Shown here: positions 52,490-61,220 of the stretch, piece after piece | Layout of the letters: the number at the start of each line of letters is the position of its first letter | Position numbering within the stretch: position 1 is the first letter of the stretch | Assembly (NCBI RefSeq): GCF_030770395.1 | Contig: NZ_CP132480.1 | Location: forward strand, 2,371,979 to 2,435,978 | Reading direction: 5' to 3' | Source: Telluria beijingensis | GTDB lineage: Bacteria; Pseudomonadota; Gammaproteobacteria; Burkholderiales; Burkholderiaceae_D | DNA: 64,000 bases | Position numbers and translations under genes: made by a program | Notes under the pieces: model-generated | What the model was told of the DNA's origin: nothing | Database searches by the model: none | The model's input: the letters and a program-made list of their open reading frames with translations, nothing else

Positions 52490-53398
52490 ATGCGCCGACA
52501 CCTGCCGCTTTCGTCCCTGCGCGCCTTCGAAGCCGCCGCCCGCCACGGCAGTTTCAAACAGGCCGCCAGCGAACTCGGGGTGACGCCCACCGCCGTCAGT
52601 CACCAGATCCGCGTGCTCGAGGAGAGCACCGGGCAGGCGCTGTTCCGGCGCGAGGTGCGCAAGGTGGCGCTGACCGAGGCCGGCGAGCGCCTGTATCCGG
52701 TCCTGCGTGACGGCTTCAATGCCTTCGAGGCGGCGCTCGCGGGACTGGGCGCGGCGAGCAAAAGGCGCGAGGTGACGATCTCGGCGACCAGCGCCTTCAC
52801 CGCCAAGTGGCTGGCGCCGCGCGTGGCCAGCTTCCAGGCGCGGCATCCCGGCATCGACCTGCAATTGCACGCGTCCGACGCCACCGTGGACGTCGCGGGC
52901 AATGCGGTCGATATCGCGATCCGCTACGGCCGCGGCCCGTATCCCGGTGCGGTGGCCGAAGCCCTGTTCGCCGACCGCTTCGCGCCGGTGGCCAGTCCTG
53001 GCCTGGACGTGGAAGGTGTCGGCGATCTGGCGCGCCTCCCCTTGGTTTCCTTTTCCTGGACCCGCCTTGACCCGCAGAACCCGACCTGGGAGGCCTGGCA
53101 TGCGGCGGCCGGCCTGCCGTGGCGCGCGCCGGGTGGCCAATTGAAGTTTTCGGACGAAGGCCATGCGATCCAGGCGGCGCTGGCGGGCCAGGGCATCGCG
53201 CTCCTGAGCCTGGAACTGGTGGCCGACGACCTGGCCGCCGGCCGCCTGGTGCAGCCTTTCGGCCCGCAACTGCCGGGCCATGTGTATCACCTGGTGCGCA
53301 GCGCCGGGCAGGCGCCGTCCGACGAGGTCGGGGCGGCCTTGGCCTGGCTGCGCGCGCAGGCGGCGGCATCCAATCGGAACACGGTACCCGGAGCGTAG
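52490..53398 (+). CDS. LysR-family transcriptional regulator (GcvA/AmpR-like)
   Basis: This 302-residue regulator has an N-terminal winged HTH (LPLSSLRAFEAAARHGSFKQAASELGVTPTAVSHQIRVLE), which is characteristic of the GcvA/AmpR branch, and a periplasmic-binding-like effector domain (VDIAIRYGRGPYPG). It is divergent from ridA and the OYE gene, the likely targets. The effector ligand is not visible. Confidence 0.92.
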   Translation: MRRHLPLSSLRAFEAAARHGSFKQAASELGVTPTAVSHQIRVLEESTGQALFRREVRKVALTEAGERLYPVLRDGFNAFEAALAGLGAASKRREVTISATSAFTAKWLAPRVASFQARHPGIDLQLHASDATVDVAGNAVDIAIRYGRGPYPGAVAEALFADRFAPVASPGLDVEGVGDLARLPLVSFSWTRLDPQNPTWEAWHAAAGLPWRAPGGQLKFSDEGHAIQAALAGQGIALLSLELVADDLAAGRLVQPFGPQLPGHVYHLVRSAGQAPSDEVGAALAWLRAQAAASNRNTVPGA

Positions 53399-53444
53399 CG
53401 GCTAGACTGTTGTCAAATTCGACAAACCTCTCTACAGGATTACC

Positions 53445-53642
53445 ATGCGCCTGCTTATCGCCCTTATCCTTCCCTGGCTGACCTTCTTCACCATCGGCCG
53501 CCCGGTCGCTGGCATCATCTGCCTGATCCTGCAAGTGACCCTGATCGGCTGGCTGCCGGCAGCGATCTGGGCCGTGTACGCCCTGAGCCAGTACAAGACC
53601 GACCAGAAGATCGATCGGGCCCGCCAGCAGCGCGAATTCTGA
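53445..53642 (+). CDS. YqaE/Pmp3-family small membrane protein
   Basis: This 65-residue protein has two hydrophobic helices (LLIALILPWLTFFTIGRP and IICLILQVTLIGWLPAAIWAVYAL) followed by a charged tail KTDQKIDRARQQREF. It fits the Pmp3/YqaE proteolipid family linked to membrane stress, although some canonical residues differ. AGGAT precedes the ATG. It stands alone between the LysR and fadJ-like genes. Confidence 0.8.
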   Translation: MRLLIALILPWLTFFTIGRPVAGIICLILQVTLIGWLPAAIWAVYALSQYKTDQKIDRARQQREF

Positions 53643-53746
53643 GGTTTTTGACAGGCAATCGACCGTTGCCTGAATAGTACGTTCGTGCATTTTCTGCGGT
53701 ATAGTGGACTGCTCAGCCAGTACCACCTACAAGGAGAACAAGAGAC

Positions 53747-55837
53747 ATGAGCGCCGACTACCAGGTCCACGGCAGCGTTGCCGTCATCACCCTGAACAAC
53801 CCGCCGGTCAACGGCCTGGGACTTGCGACCCGCGCGGCCGCGGTGCAGGGCGTGCAGGACGCCGAGCGTGACCCTGCGGTGACGGCGATCGTGCTCACCG
53901 GCGCCGGCAAGGCCTTTTCGGGCGGCGCCGACATCCGCGAATTCAATTCGCCGAAGGCGCTCACGGAGCCGACCCTGCACTCGCTGATCCGGGCGGTCGA
54001 GGGCTCCTCGAAACCCATTGTGGCGGCCATCCACGGCGTTGCCATGGGCGGTGGCCTGGAGCTGGCGCTGGGCTGCCACTACCGCGTGGCCCTCCCCGGC
54101 GCCCAGATCGCGCTGCCCGAAGTGAAGCTGGGCCTGATCCCAGGCGCCGGCGGCACCCAGCGCCTGCCGCGCCTGCTGGGCCTGGAACAGGCGCTGGAAA
54201 TGATCCTGGGCGGCGTCCCGGTCCTGTCCGACAAGCTGGCCGGCACGCCCCTGTTCGACGAGGTGTTCGCGCCAGGCGCCGAGCTGCTGCCGGCCGCCAT
54301 CGCCTTCGCCGAAAAGATCGCCGCCGCGCGTCCGCTGCCGAAGGTGCGCGAACGCGCGGTCGAGCACCCCGACGCTGCCGCTTTCCTGGCGTCGGCGCGG
54401 ACCAGGGTGGAGGCCACGGCCGGCCCGTTCCCGGCGCCGCGCGCCTGCGTGGAAGCGGTGGCCGCTTCGGTGACGGCCGACTCGTTCGAGGACGGCCTGC
54501 GCTTCGAGCGCGAACGCTTCATCCATCTGACGACGACGAGTGAATCGAAGGCGCTGCGCCATGCCTTCTTTGCCGAGCGCTCCGCCGGCAAGGTGCCGGA
54601 CGTGCCGGCCGACACGCCGCTACGCACCATCGCCACGGCGGCGGTGGTGGGCGCCGGCACCATGGGCGCGGGTATCGCGATGAACTTCGCCAATGCCGGC
54701 ATCCCGGTCACGATCCTCGAAATGAAGCAGGACGCGCTCGACAAGGGCCTGGCCGGTATCCGCAAGCTGTACGAAGGCAGCGTCAGGAAGGGCAAGCTGG
54801 CGCAGGACAAGCTGGAACAGCGCATGGCGCTGATCGGCGGGACGCTGTCCTACGACGCCATCGCCGCAGCCGATATCGTGGTCGAGGCGGTGTTCGAGGA
54901 CATGGACGTCAAGGAGCTGGTATTCCGCGAACTGGACAAGGTCATGAAACCGGGAGCGATCCTCGCCACCAATACCTCGACGCTCGACGTGAACCGGATC
55001 GCCGCCTTCACCAACCGTCCGCAGGACGTGATCGGCCTGCATTTCTTCAGCCCCGCGCACGTGATGAAACTGCTCGAGATCGTGCGTGGCGCGCAGACCG
55101 GCAAGGACGTGCTGGCCACGGCGCTGGCGCTGTCGAAAAGGCTGAAGAAGACCGGCGTGGTGGCCGGCGTGTGCGACGGCTTCATCGGCAACCGCATGCT
55201 GGAACAGTATCTGCGCCAGGCTTACTTCCTGCTCGAAGAAGGCGCGTTGCCGGAGCAGGTCGACCGCGCGATCGAGGCCTTCGGCTTCGCGATGGGGCCA
55301 TTCCGCATGAGCGACCTGGCCGGCAATGACATCGGCTGGCATATCCGCAAGCGGCGCGCGCTCGAGGCGCCGGGCTTTACGTATTCGAAGCTGCCCGACC
55401 TGCTGTGCGAACAGGGGCGTTTTGGACAGAAGACTGGCGCTGGCTGGTACGACTTCCAGGCGGGCGAGCGCAAGGCGCTTCCTTCGGCCGTGGTGGACGA
55501 GATGATCGTGCGCCATTCGGCCGATATCGGCGTGCAGCGCCGCGCGATCGCGGACGACGAAATCGTCGACCGCCTGGTGTATGCGCTGGTGAACGAGGGA
55601 GCGAAGATCCTGGAAGAGGGCATCGCGCTGCGGGCGTCCGACATCGATATGGTCTACCTGAGCGGCTACGGTTTCCCGCTGCACCGCGGCGGGCCGATGC
55701 TGTATGCCGACACGGTCGGGCTGCCAAAGGTGTTGGCTGCGATCGAGGGATTCGGACGCGGCCGCCAGGGCGATGCCTGGCAGCCGGCGCCGCATCTGGC
55801 GCGGCTGGCGGCGCTGGGGCAGGGCTTCAACGGCTGA
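53747..55837 (+). CDS. Fatty-acid beta-oxidation multifunctional enzyme (FadJ-like)
   Basis: This bifunctional enoyl-CoA hydratase/3-hydroxyacyl-CoA dehydrogenase has 696 residues. The crotonase domain (residues 1-190) shows SGGADIREF and AIHGVAMGGGLELALGCHYRVA with PEVKLGLIPGAGGTQRLPR. The NAD-binding domain starts near residue 298 (VVGAGTMGAGIAMNFA), and the C-terminal domain is the usual duplicated dehydrogenase end (DLAGNDIGWHIRK, SGYGFPLHRGGPM). AAGGAG lies upstream. It may oxidise straight-chain acyl-CoA made by the acyl-CoA ligase at 48 kb; it is not adjacent to a thiolase here. Confidence 0.92.
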   Translation: MSADYQVHGSVAVITLNNPPVNGLGLATRAAAVQGVQDAERDPAVTAIVLTGAGKAFSGGADIREFNSPKALTEPTLHSLIRAVEGSSKPIVAAIHGVAMGGGLELALGCHYRVALPGAQIALPEVKLGLIPGAGGTQRLPRLLGLEQALEMILGGVPVLSDKLAGTPLFDEVFAPGAELLPAAIAFAEKIAAARPLPKVRERAVEHPDAAAFLASARTRVEATAGPFPAPRACVEAVAASVTADSFEDGLRFERERFIHLTTTSESKALRHAFFAERSAGKVPDVPADTPLRTIATAAVVGAGTMGAGIAMNFANAGIPVTILEMKQDALDKGLAGIRKLYEGSVRKGKLAQDKLEQRMALIGGTLSYDAIAAADIVVEAVFEDMDVKELVFRELDKVMKPGAILATNTSTLDVNRIAAFTNRPQDVIGLHFFSPAHVMKLLEIVRGAQTGKDVLATALALSKRLKKTGVVAGVCDGFIGNRMLEQYLRQAYFLLEEGALPEQVDRAIEAFGFAMGPFRMSDLAGNDIGWHIRKRRALEAPGFTYSKLPDLLCEQGRFGQKTGAGWYDFQAGERKALPSAVVDEMIVRHSADIGVQRRAIADDEIVDRLVYALVNEGAKILEEGIALRASDIDMVYLSGYGFPLHRGGPMLYADTVGLPKVLAAIEGFGRGRQGDAWQPAPHLARLAALGQGFNG

Positions 55838-55860
55838 TTGTTGCGAAACCGGGCTGGATC

Positions 55861-55895
55861 AAAAAAAATGCCGCTGGAGTTCCAGCGGCATTTTT
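55861..55895. terminator. Bidirectional terminator between fadJ-like gene and MFS gene
   Basis: The stem AATGCCGCTGGA / TCCAGCGGCATT has a GT loop, eight A before it and five T after, so it works for both converging transcripts. Confidence 0.9.
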
Positions 55896-55913
55896 CATGG
55901 TGGCCTCGCGGCC

Positions 55914-57614
55914 TCAGTCGTTGGCGTAGATATTATTGTCCTTGGTCTCCCTGATGAACAGTCCGCCGATCACGAAGGTAATCACCGCGATGACGATCGG
56001 ATACCACAGGCCGTAATAGATGTCGCCCTTGAACGCCACCAGTGCGAATGCGGTCGTTGGCAGCAGCCCGCCGAACCAGCCGTTACCGATGTGATACGGC
56101 AGCGACATCGAGGTGTAGCGGATCCGGGTCGGGAACATCTCGACCAGCATCGCCGCGATCGGGCCGTACACCATGGTCACGTACAGCACCAGGATGAACA
56201 GGAACACCACCAGCATCGGCTTGTTGATCTGCGCCGGGTCGGCCTTGTCGGGGTAGCCGGCCGCTTTCAGTGCGCCGTTCACTTCGGCCTTGAGCGCGGT
56301 CTCGCTGGCCAGCGATGCCTTGTCGAAGTTCAGGTTATCCTGCGTCATGACGGCGTTGAAGGATTTGAACTCGGTCTCGCCGATCTTGATGGTCGCAACC
56401 GTGCCCGGTGGCGCATCGACGCGGTTGTAGCTCACCGAGGCGGCGGTCAGCATGCGCGTAGCGATGTCGCACGAGTTCGGGAATTTCTTGGTGCCGGTGG
56501 CGTCGATCTGGAAGCTGCAGGTTGCGGGGTCGGCCACGACCACCACCGGCGCGCTGCGCAGGGCGGCTTCGAGCGCCGGGTTGCCGTAGTGGGTGATGGC
56601 CTTGAAGATCGGGAAGTAGGTGGCGGCGGCGATTACGCAGCCGCCGAGGATGATCCACTTGCGGCCGATCTTGTCCGACAGCGCGCCGAATATGATGAAG
56701 AACGGGGTCGCCAGCAGCAGCGCGATCGCGATCAGGACGTTGGCGGTCGGCTCGGCGATCTTGAGCGTCTTGGTCAGGAAGAACAGCGCATAGAACTGGC
56801 CGGTGTACCACACCACGGCCTGGCCCATCGTCAGGCCGACCAGCGCCAGCAGGGCGACCTTGGCGTTCTTCGGCTTGAGGAAGGCTTCGGACAGCGGCGC
56901 TTTCGAGGTCTTGCCCTCGGCCTTCATCTTGGCGAAGGCCGGCGACTCGTTCATCGACAGGCGGATCCAGACCGAGATGCCGAGCAGAATGACCGAGATC
57001 AGGAAGGGAATGCGCCAGCCCCAGGCCTGGAATTCTTCTTCGCCGGTCAGGGTGCGGGTGCCCAGGATGACCAGGATCGACAGGAACAGGCCGATCGTCG
57101 CGGTGGTCTGGATGAAGGCCGTGAACAGGCCGCGCTTGCCGTGCGGCGCGTGCTCGGCCACATAGGTGGCGGCGCCGCCGTACTCGCCGCCCAGGGCCAG
57201 GCCTTGCAGGATGCGCAGCGTAACCAGGATGATCGGCGCTGCGATGCCGATCTGCGAATAGCTCGGCAGGATGCCGACCAGGAAGGTCGAGGCGCCCATC
57301 AGCAGGATGGTCACCAGGAAGGTGTACTTACGCCCGATCATGTCGCCCAGGCGGCCGAACACCAGTGCGCCGAACGGGCGCACGATGAAGCCGGCCGCGA
57401 AGGCGAGCAGGGCGAAGATGAAGGTGGTATTGGGGTCGCCAATGAAGAATTGCTTGGCGATGATGGTGGCGAGCGAGCCGTACAGGTAAAAGTCGTACCA
57501 TTCGAAAACGGTGCCGAGGGAAGAAGCGGCAATGACCTTGCGTTCTTCCTTGGTGAGTCCGGCGGAGGTCGGTGCAGCTTGTCCTCCGACAGTGTTGCCG
57601 GGTGTGATAGCCAT
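55914..57614 (-). CDS. MFS transporter, metabolite:H+ symporter type, with periplasmic insertion
   Basis: This 566-residue major facilitator protein of the metabolite:H+ symporter (ProP/ShiA-like) group shows VFEWYDFYLYGSLA, GRLGDMIGRKYTFL and RILQGLALGGEYGGAATYVAEH. GGAG lies 8 bases before ATG 57614. Between helices in the C-terminal half there is a soluble insertion of about 110 residues (roughly 355-465) with two Cys (ATCSF and NSCDI) that could form a disulfide; the core family is about 430 residues. The substrate is unknown. Confidence 0.88.
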   Translation of the reverse strand: MAITPGNTVGGQAAPTSAGLTKEERKVIAASSLGTVFEWYDFYLYGSLATIIAKQFFIGDPNTTFIFALLAFAAGFIVRPFGALVFGRLGDMIGRKYTFLVTILLMGASTFLVGILPSYSQIGIAAPIILVTLRILQGLALGGEYGGAATYVAEHAPHGKRGLFTAFIQTTATIGLFLSILVILGTRTLTGEEEFQAWGWRIPFLISVILLGISVWIRLSMNESPAFAKMKAEGKTSKAPLSEAFLKPKNAKVALLALVGLTMGQAVVWYTGQFYALFFLTKTLKIAEPTANVLIAIALLLATPFFIIFGALSDKIGRKWIILGGCVIAAATYFPIFKAITHYGNPALEAALRSAPVVVVADPATCSFQIDATGTKKFPNSCDIATRMLTAASVSYNRVDAPPGTVATIKIGETEFKSFNAVMTQDNLNFDKASLASETALKAEVNGALKAAGYPDKADPAQINKPMLVVFLFILVLYVTMVYGPIAAMLVEMFPTRIRYTSMSLPYHIGNGWFGGLLPTTAFALVAFKGDIYYGLWYPIVIAVITFVIGGLFIRETKDNNIYAND

Positions 57615-57929
57615 GGGTGTCTCCGTATTTTGTTTGTGTAACCGGAAATGCTGATTGTTGGTCAGCTAACTTCACTGTGCGCTTCAAACCTTACGCGAAT
57701 CTTGCAACCAGCTTACATGTAGCTGACTCATGCAATCCCGTATGTCGCTTTGACGTGTCGGACAAGACCCCGCTCATAGGAGAGAATCCTCCTATCTAAT
57801 CTGATAGATAAGCCGATAACTAAATTCAATATTCTTCGCGAACCGTCGTACTGACGCTATGCTATGCTCGATCGGCTTCGCGGCCAGGGCCGCGAGGCGA
57901 CCCACCATGAATAAAACAGGAACAAAAGA
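57615..57929. other. Intergenic region between divergent MFS and Dabb genes
   Basis: This 315-base, relatively AT-rich gap must hold both promoters. The one clear structure is a perfect 7-bp inverted repeat ATAGGAG-N6-CTCCTAT at 57776-57795, a possible regulator site. No coding frame stands out and no further signal is recognised. Confidence 0.5.
57776..57795. promoter_or_regulatory. Inverted repeat, possible operator
   Basis: ATAGGAG and CTCCTAT are perfect arms around AGAATC. It lies between the divergent MFS and Dabb genes and is followed by an AT-rich segment that contains TATC/GATA repeats. Confidence 0.35.
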
Positions 57930-58232
57930 ATGATCAAGCACATCGTGATGTGGAAGTTGAAGGAACAGGCCGAGGGCGCCGACCGCGCCGCCAATGCGCG
58001 CGAGATGAAGCGCCGGCTCGACGAATGCGCGGCCATCGTTCCGGGCATCCTGACCTTCGAAGTCACCATCGCCCAGCCCGACCTCGAAGCGACCTACGAC
58101 GTGGTGCTGTACTCGGAATTCGCCGACCGCGCCGCCCTCGACGCTTACATCAAGCACCCGACCCACCAGGCCGTCGTGCCCTTCATCGGCGCCATCCGCG
58201 AAGCGCGCCAGTGCATGGACTACGAGGTCTGA
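57930..58232 (+). CDS. Dabb-family stress-responsive alpha/beta-barrel protein
   Basis: This 100-residue dimeric alpha/beta-barrel starts MIKHIVMWKLKEQAEG, the typical Dabb start, and contains TYDVVLYSEFADRAALDAYIKHPTHQAVVPFI. The exact role is unknown; relatives occur with aromatic or polyketide-type pathways. It is followed by two SDR genes on the same strand with short gaps, which suggests one operon. Confidence 0.85.
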   Translation: MIKHIVMWKLKEQAEGADRAANAREMKRRLDECAAIVPGILTFEVTIAQPDLEATYDVVLYSEFADRAALDAYIKHPTHQAVVPFIGAIREARQCMDYEV

Positions 58233-58278
58233 GCGGCTCCCCGACCCAATTCCTGATCACGATCACGCTGGAGAACCC

Positions 58279-59061
58279 ATGCGCACCACCCAGGAACTGT
58301 TTTCACTGAAGGGCAAGACCGCCATCGTCACCGGCGGTTCGCGCGGGCTGGGCCTGCAGATGGCGCAGGCGCTCGGCGAGCAGGGCGCGCGGCTGGTGAT
58401 CGCATCGCGCAAGCAGGACGAGCTCGACGCCACGGTGGCCAGGCTGCACGAGCTCGGCATCGAGGCGAGCTGCTTCGCGGGCGACCTGTCCGACCCGGCC
58501 CAGGCCCAGGCCCTGGTCGAAACCGCCATCGCCCGCCTTGGCCATGTCGACATCCTGCTCAACAATGCCGGCGCCACCTGGGGCGCGCCGGCCGAGGATT
58601 ACCCGCTCGAGGCCTGGGACAAGGTGATGAACCTGAATGTGCGCTCGGTATTCCTGGTGTCGCAGGCGGTCGGAAAGCTGTCCATGATCCCGCGCCGCTA
58701 CGGGCGCATCGTCAATATCTCGTCGATCGCCGGCCTGGCCGGGAATCCGCCCGATGCGATGCAGACGCTGGCGTACAACACGTCCAAGGGCGCGGTGGTA
58801 AATTTCACCCGTACGCTGGCCGGCGAATGGGGGCGCTACGGCATCACGGTCAACTCGATCGCGCCCGGCTTCTTCCCGTCGAAGATGACCAGGGGCGTAT
58901 TGGCCACCTATGGCGCCGACGGCCTGGCCGCCCATGCGCCGCTGGGGCGCCTGGGCGACGACGAAGACCTGAAGGGCGCGGTGGTGCTGTTCGCCTCGGA
59001 TGCCGGCAAGCACATCACCGGACAGATCCTGGCCGTCGACGGCGGTGTCACGGCCGTCTAG
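58279..59061 (+). CDS. SDR-family oxidoreductase
   Basis: This is a 260-residue classical short-chain dehydrogenase. The cofactor motif is TGGSRGLG (residues 19-26); it also has NNAGATWG and the active site Ser-Tyr-Lys (NISSIAGLAG, YNTSK). It lacks a usual acidic residue after the second strand (ASRKQDE), so NADP is likely. GGAG is 6 bases upstream. It resembles enzymes acting on 3-hydroxyacyl or gluconate-like substrates; the substrate is not assigned. Confidence 0.88.
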   Translation: MRTTQELFSLKGKTAIVTGGSRGLGLQMAQALGEQGARLVIASRKQDELDATVARLHELGIEASCFAGDLSDPAQAQALVETAIARLGHVDILLNNAGATWGAPAEDYPLEAWDKVMNLNVRSVFLVSQAVGKLSMIPRRYGRIVNISSIAGLAGNPPDAMQTLAYNTSKGAVVNFTRTLAGEWGRYGITVNSIAPGFFPSKMTRGVLATYGADGLAAHAPLGRLGDDEDLKGAVVLFASDAGKHITGQILAVDGGVTAV

Positions 59062-59082
59062 AACAGCAGGAAGGGGAGGCAG

Positions 59083-59988
59083 ATGGACGAATTTAACGGC
59101 AAGGTCGTAGTCATCACGGGTGCGGCCAGTGGCATGGGGCGCGAGTTCGCCAATCTCGCGAGCAGCCTGGGCATGAAACTGGTGCTGGCCGACGTCCAGC
59201 AGAAACCGCTCGAGAAGGCGGCCGACGAATTGTCGCGGCAGGGCGAAGTGCTGGCGATGGTGTGCGACGTGCGCAAGGGCGCCCACGTGCAGGAACTGGC
59301 CGATTCGGCGATGGCGCGCTTCGGCGCCGTGCACCTGGTGTTCAATAATGCCGGCGTCGGCGCGGGCGGGCTGGTTTGGGAGAACTCCGAGGAAGACTGG
59401 GAGTGGGTACTGGGCGTGAACCTGTGGGGCGCGATCCACGGCGTGCGCGTGTTCACCCGCGTGATGCTCGAATGCGCGGCCCAGGACCCGGGCTACCGCG
59501 GCTGGATCGTCAATACGGCCTCGATGGCCGGCCTGCTCAACTCGCCGGCGCTGGGCATCTATAACGTCTCGAAGCACGCGGTGGTGGCGCTGACCGAAAC
59601 CCTGTACCACGACCTCAAGCTGGTCGATGCGCCGATCGGCACCTCGGTGCTGTGCCCGTATTTCATCCCGACCGCGATCGCGCAATCGCACCGCCACCGG
59701 CCGGACGAACTGCGCACCGACGAGATCATGACCGCGAGCCAGATGGCGGCCCAGGCGCTGACCGAGAAGGCGGTCGGGTCGGGCAAGGTATCGGCGGCGG
59801 ACGTCGCGCGCCTGACTTTCGATGCGATCCGCGAAGAGCGTTTCTACGTGTATTCGCACCCGCAGGCACTGGGGGCGGTGGCCGAGCGCATGGATGCGCT
59901 GGTGCACGCGCGGCCGCCGGCCGATCCGTATGCGGCGACGCCGCATTTGAAGGAAATCCTCAAGGCTGGCATGAAGGGGCGGCGCTGA
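59083..59988 (+). CDS. SDR-family oxidoreductase
   Basis: This 301-residue short-chain dehydrogenase has an extended C-terminus. It has TGAASGMG (residues 12-19), Asp at the end of the second strand (LVLADVQQ), NNAGVGAGG, and NTASMAGLL with YNVSK. It follows the first SDR by 21 bases with GGGGAGG upstream, so the two are co-transcribed. The longer C-terminal part (from DELRTDEIMT) fits the cis-diol or alcohol dehydrogenase subgroup; the substrate is unknown. Confidence 0.88.
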   Translation: MDEFNGKVVVITGAASGMGREFANLASSLGMKLVLADVQQKPLEKAADELSRQGEVLAMVCDVRKGAHVQELADSAMARFGAVHLVFNNAGVGAGGLVWENSEEDWEWVLGVNLWGAIHGVRVFTRVMLECAAQDPGYRGWIVNTASMAGLLNSPALGIYNVSKHAVVALTETLYHDLKLVDAPIGTSVLCPYFIPTAIAQSHRHRPDELRTDEIMTASQMAAQALTEKAVGSGKVSAADVARLTFDAIREERFYVYSHPQALGAVAERMDALVHARPPADPYAATPHLKEILKAGMKGRR

Positions 59989-60023
59989 GGCGGGCTGGAA
60001 TAATGGTGGCGGTGTGCGGCTGA

Positions 60024-60127
60024 CTTGGGTTCCCGCCTCCGCGGGAACGACGTGCGGACAAAACGGGGAACGTCGAAATTTGCCACTAATCCGAAGACCG
60101 TCGTTCCCGCGGAGGCGGGAACCCAAG
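60024..60127. repeat. Hairpin-pair repeat element, copy C
   Basis: This 104-bp element has two 29-base units that are perfect reverse complements, at 60024-60052 and 60099-60127. Each is also a hairpin (TTCCCGCC...GCGGGAA). Here CTTGGG is outermost and CGACG faces inward, the opposite orientation to copies A and B. It lies between the convergent SDR and NRDE genes and could terminate transcription in both directions. Confidence 0.85.
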
Positions 60128-60178
60128 CCCTCCGAGCACCCACCAGCGTAAATGACGGCCGAGGACCCCCCCCTTTCG

Positions 60179-60940
60179 TCAAGCCGCGGCAACAACCCCC
60201 GGCTGCACCACCCGCTCATGCAATTCCGGCGCCGCATCCCGATACAGCTTGACCACGGTCGAGGTGCGCGTGCCATAGCCGGGCGACTCGATGCACACCG
60301 GCGACAGCATGCGCTCGACCTCGATCGGCATCCCGGTCTCGGGCAGCCGCACGTCCGGCGCGCGGGTGGTGTCGGCCAGCATTTCGAAATACGCATCCTC
60401 GGGCGCTCCCTGGCACAGCAGGCTCGCGAACTGCGCCTTGGTGCGCAGCACCTTGGGCCACGGCGTATCCAGCAAACCGTTCGAGATGCCGTAGATGCGC
60501 CCGCGCTCGAGCGGCTGGCCGTTGCGCGGGTCGTCCTGGCCGCGGTTGGAGTACCAGTACAGGGTCTCGCGGTCGCCCAGCACCAGGTTGTAGCCGTTGT
60601 ACAGGTCGGGGCGCGCCGCCAGTTCCGCCACGTAGGCCGCCGCATCGAGTTCGCCGCGCAGGTAGTCGGCCACCAGTGCGCCGCGCGACGGCGCGTCGAC
60701 CCGGCGTTCGCCAGGGGCGCGGATATTGGTCAGGGCCGCGAAGCGCGGGCCGGTGGGGCCGGTGACCGACACGCCCATCCAGCTGCCGCCGCCCTGCAGG
60801 TCGCGGCCCGCGATCACGTGCGGCGCATGCGGCCAGGGGCCGGCCGGGGTGGCCGGACGGTCATAGAACTCGTCGCGGTTGGCGCAGGCAATGACGGGCA
60901 TGCCGGGGACGACGTGCCAGGCGAAGACGATCAGGCACAT
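60179..60940 (-). CDS. NRDE (TANGO2-like) family protein
   Basis: This 253-residue member of the NRDE/TANGO2 family is named from the ANRDEFYDRP motif, seen here at residues 19-28. MCLIVFAWHVVPG is the diagnostic start, with Cys2 possibly nucleophilic as in Ntn hydrolases. NGYNLVLGDRETLYWYSNR follows. The function is unclear (transport of haem or acyl-CoA has been discussed for TANGO2). It starts at 60940, overlapping DUF4936 by 10 bases. Confidence 0.9.
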   Translation of the reverse strand: MCLIVFAWHVVPGMPVIACANRDEFYDRPATPAGPWPHAPHVIAGRDLQGGGSWMGVSVTGPTGPRFAALTNIRAPGERRVDAPSRGALVADYLRGELDAAAYVAELAARPDLYNGYNLVLGDRETLYWYSNRGQDDPRNGQPLERGRIYGISNGLLDTPWPKVLRTKAQFASLLCQGAPEDAYFEMLADTTRAPDVRLPETGMPIEVERMLSPVCIESPGYGTRTSTVVKLYRDAAPELHERVVQPGVVAAA

Positions 60941-61218
60941 GGCAGGTCCGTGAAGATTTCGAGACGGCGCGGTCCCGCGAGATGGGGCGCGATGCCGGCG
61001 GCGTCGACCGCCTGTGCGAGCTGCGCCGGGAAGGCGTCGGTGACGCCCGGGTAGACTTCCATCCAGGTCTGCAGGCCGTCCTGGTCTTGCGGGCGGCGCT
61101 TGAGCTGGACCTGCACGCCGGCGTCCTGCGCCAGGCGGCGCTGCATGGCGTGCACCAGCGGCGCCAGCGTGGCGGCATCGATGGCGCGCACCTTGTAGTA
61201 GACGTAGAAGTCTTGCAT
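60931..61218 (-). CDS. DUF4936 protein
   Basis: This 95-residue protein begins MQDFYVYYKVRAIDAATLAPLVHAMQRRLAQ and contains DQDGLQTWMEVYPGV. It is a DUF4936-type ferredoxin-like fold, mostly restricted to Burkholderiales as far as I know. It sits between the ygfZ and NRDE genes with tight spacing and overlaps both neighbours closely, so it is part of that operon. The function is unknown. Confidence 0.82.
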   Translation of the reverse strand: MQDFYVYYKVRAIDAATLAPLVHAMQRRLAQDAGVQVQLKRRPQDQDGLQTWMEVYPGVTDAFPAQLAQAVDAAGIAPHLAGPRRLEIFTDLPCA

Positions 61219-61220
61219 CG

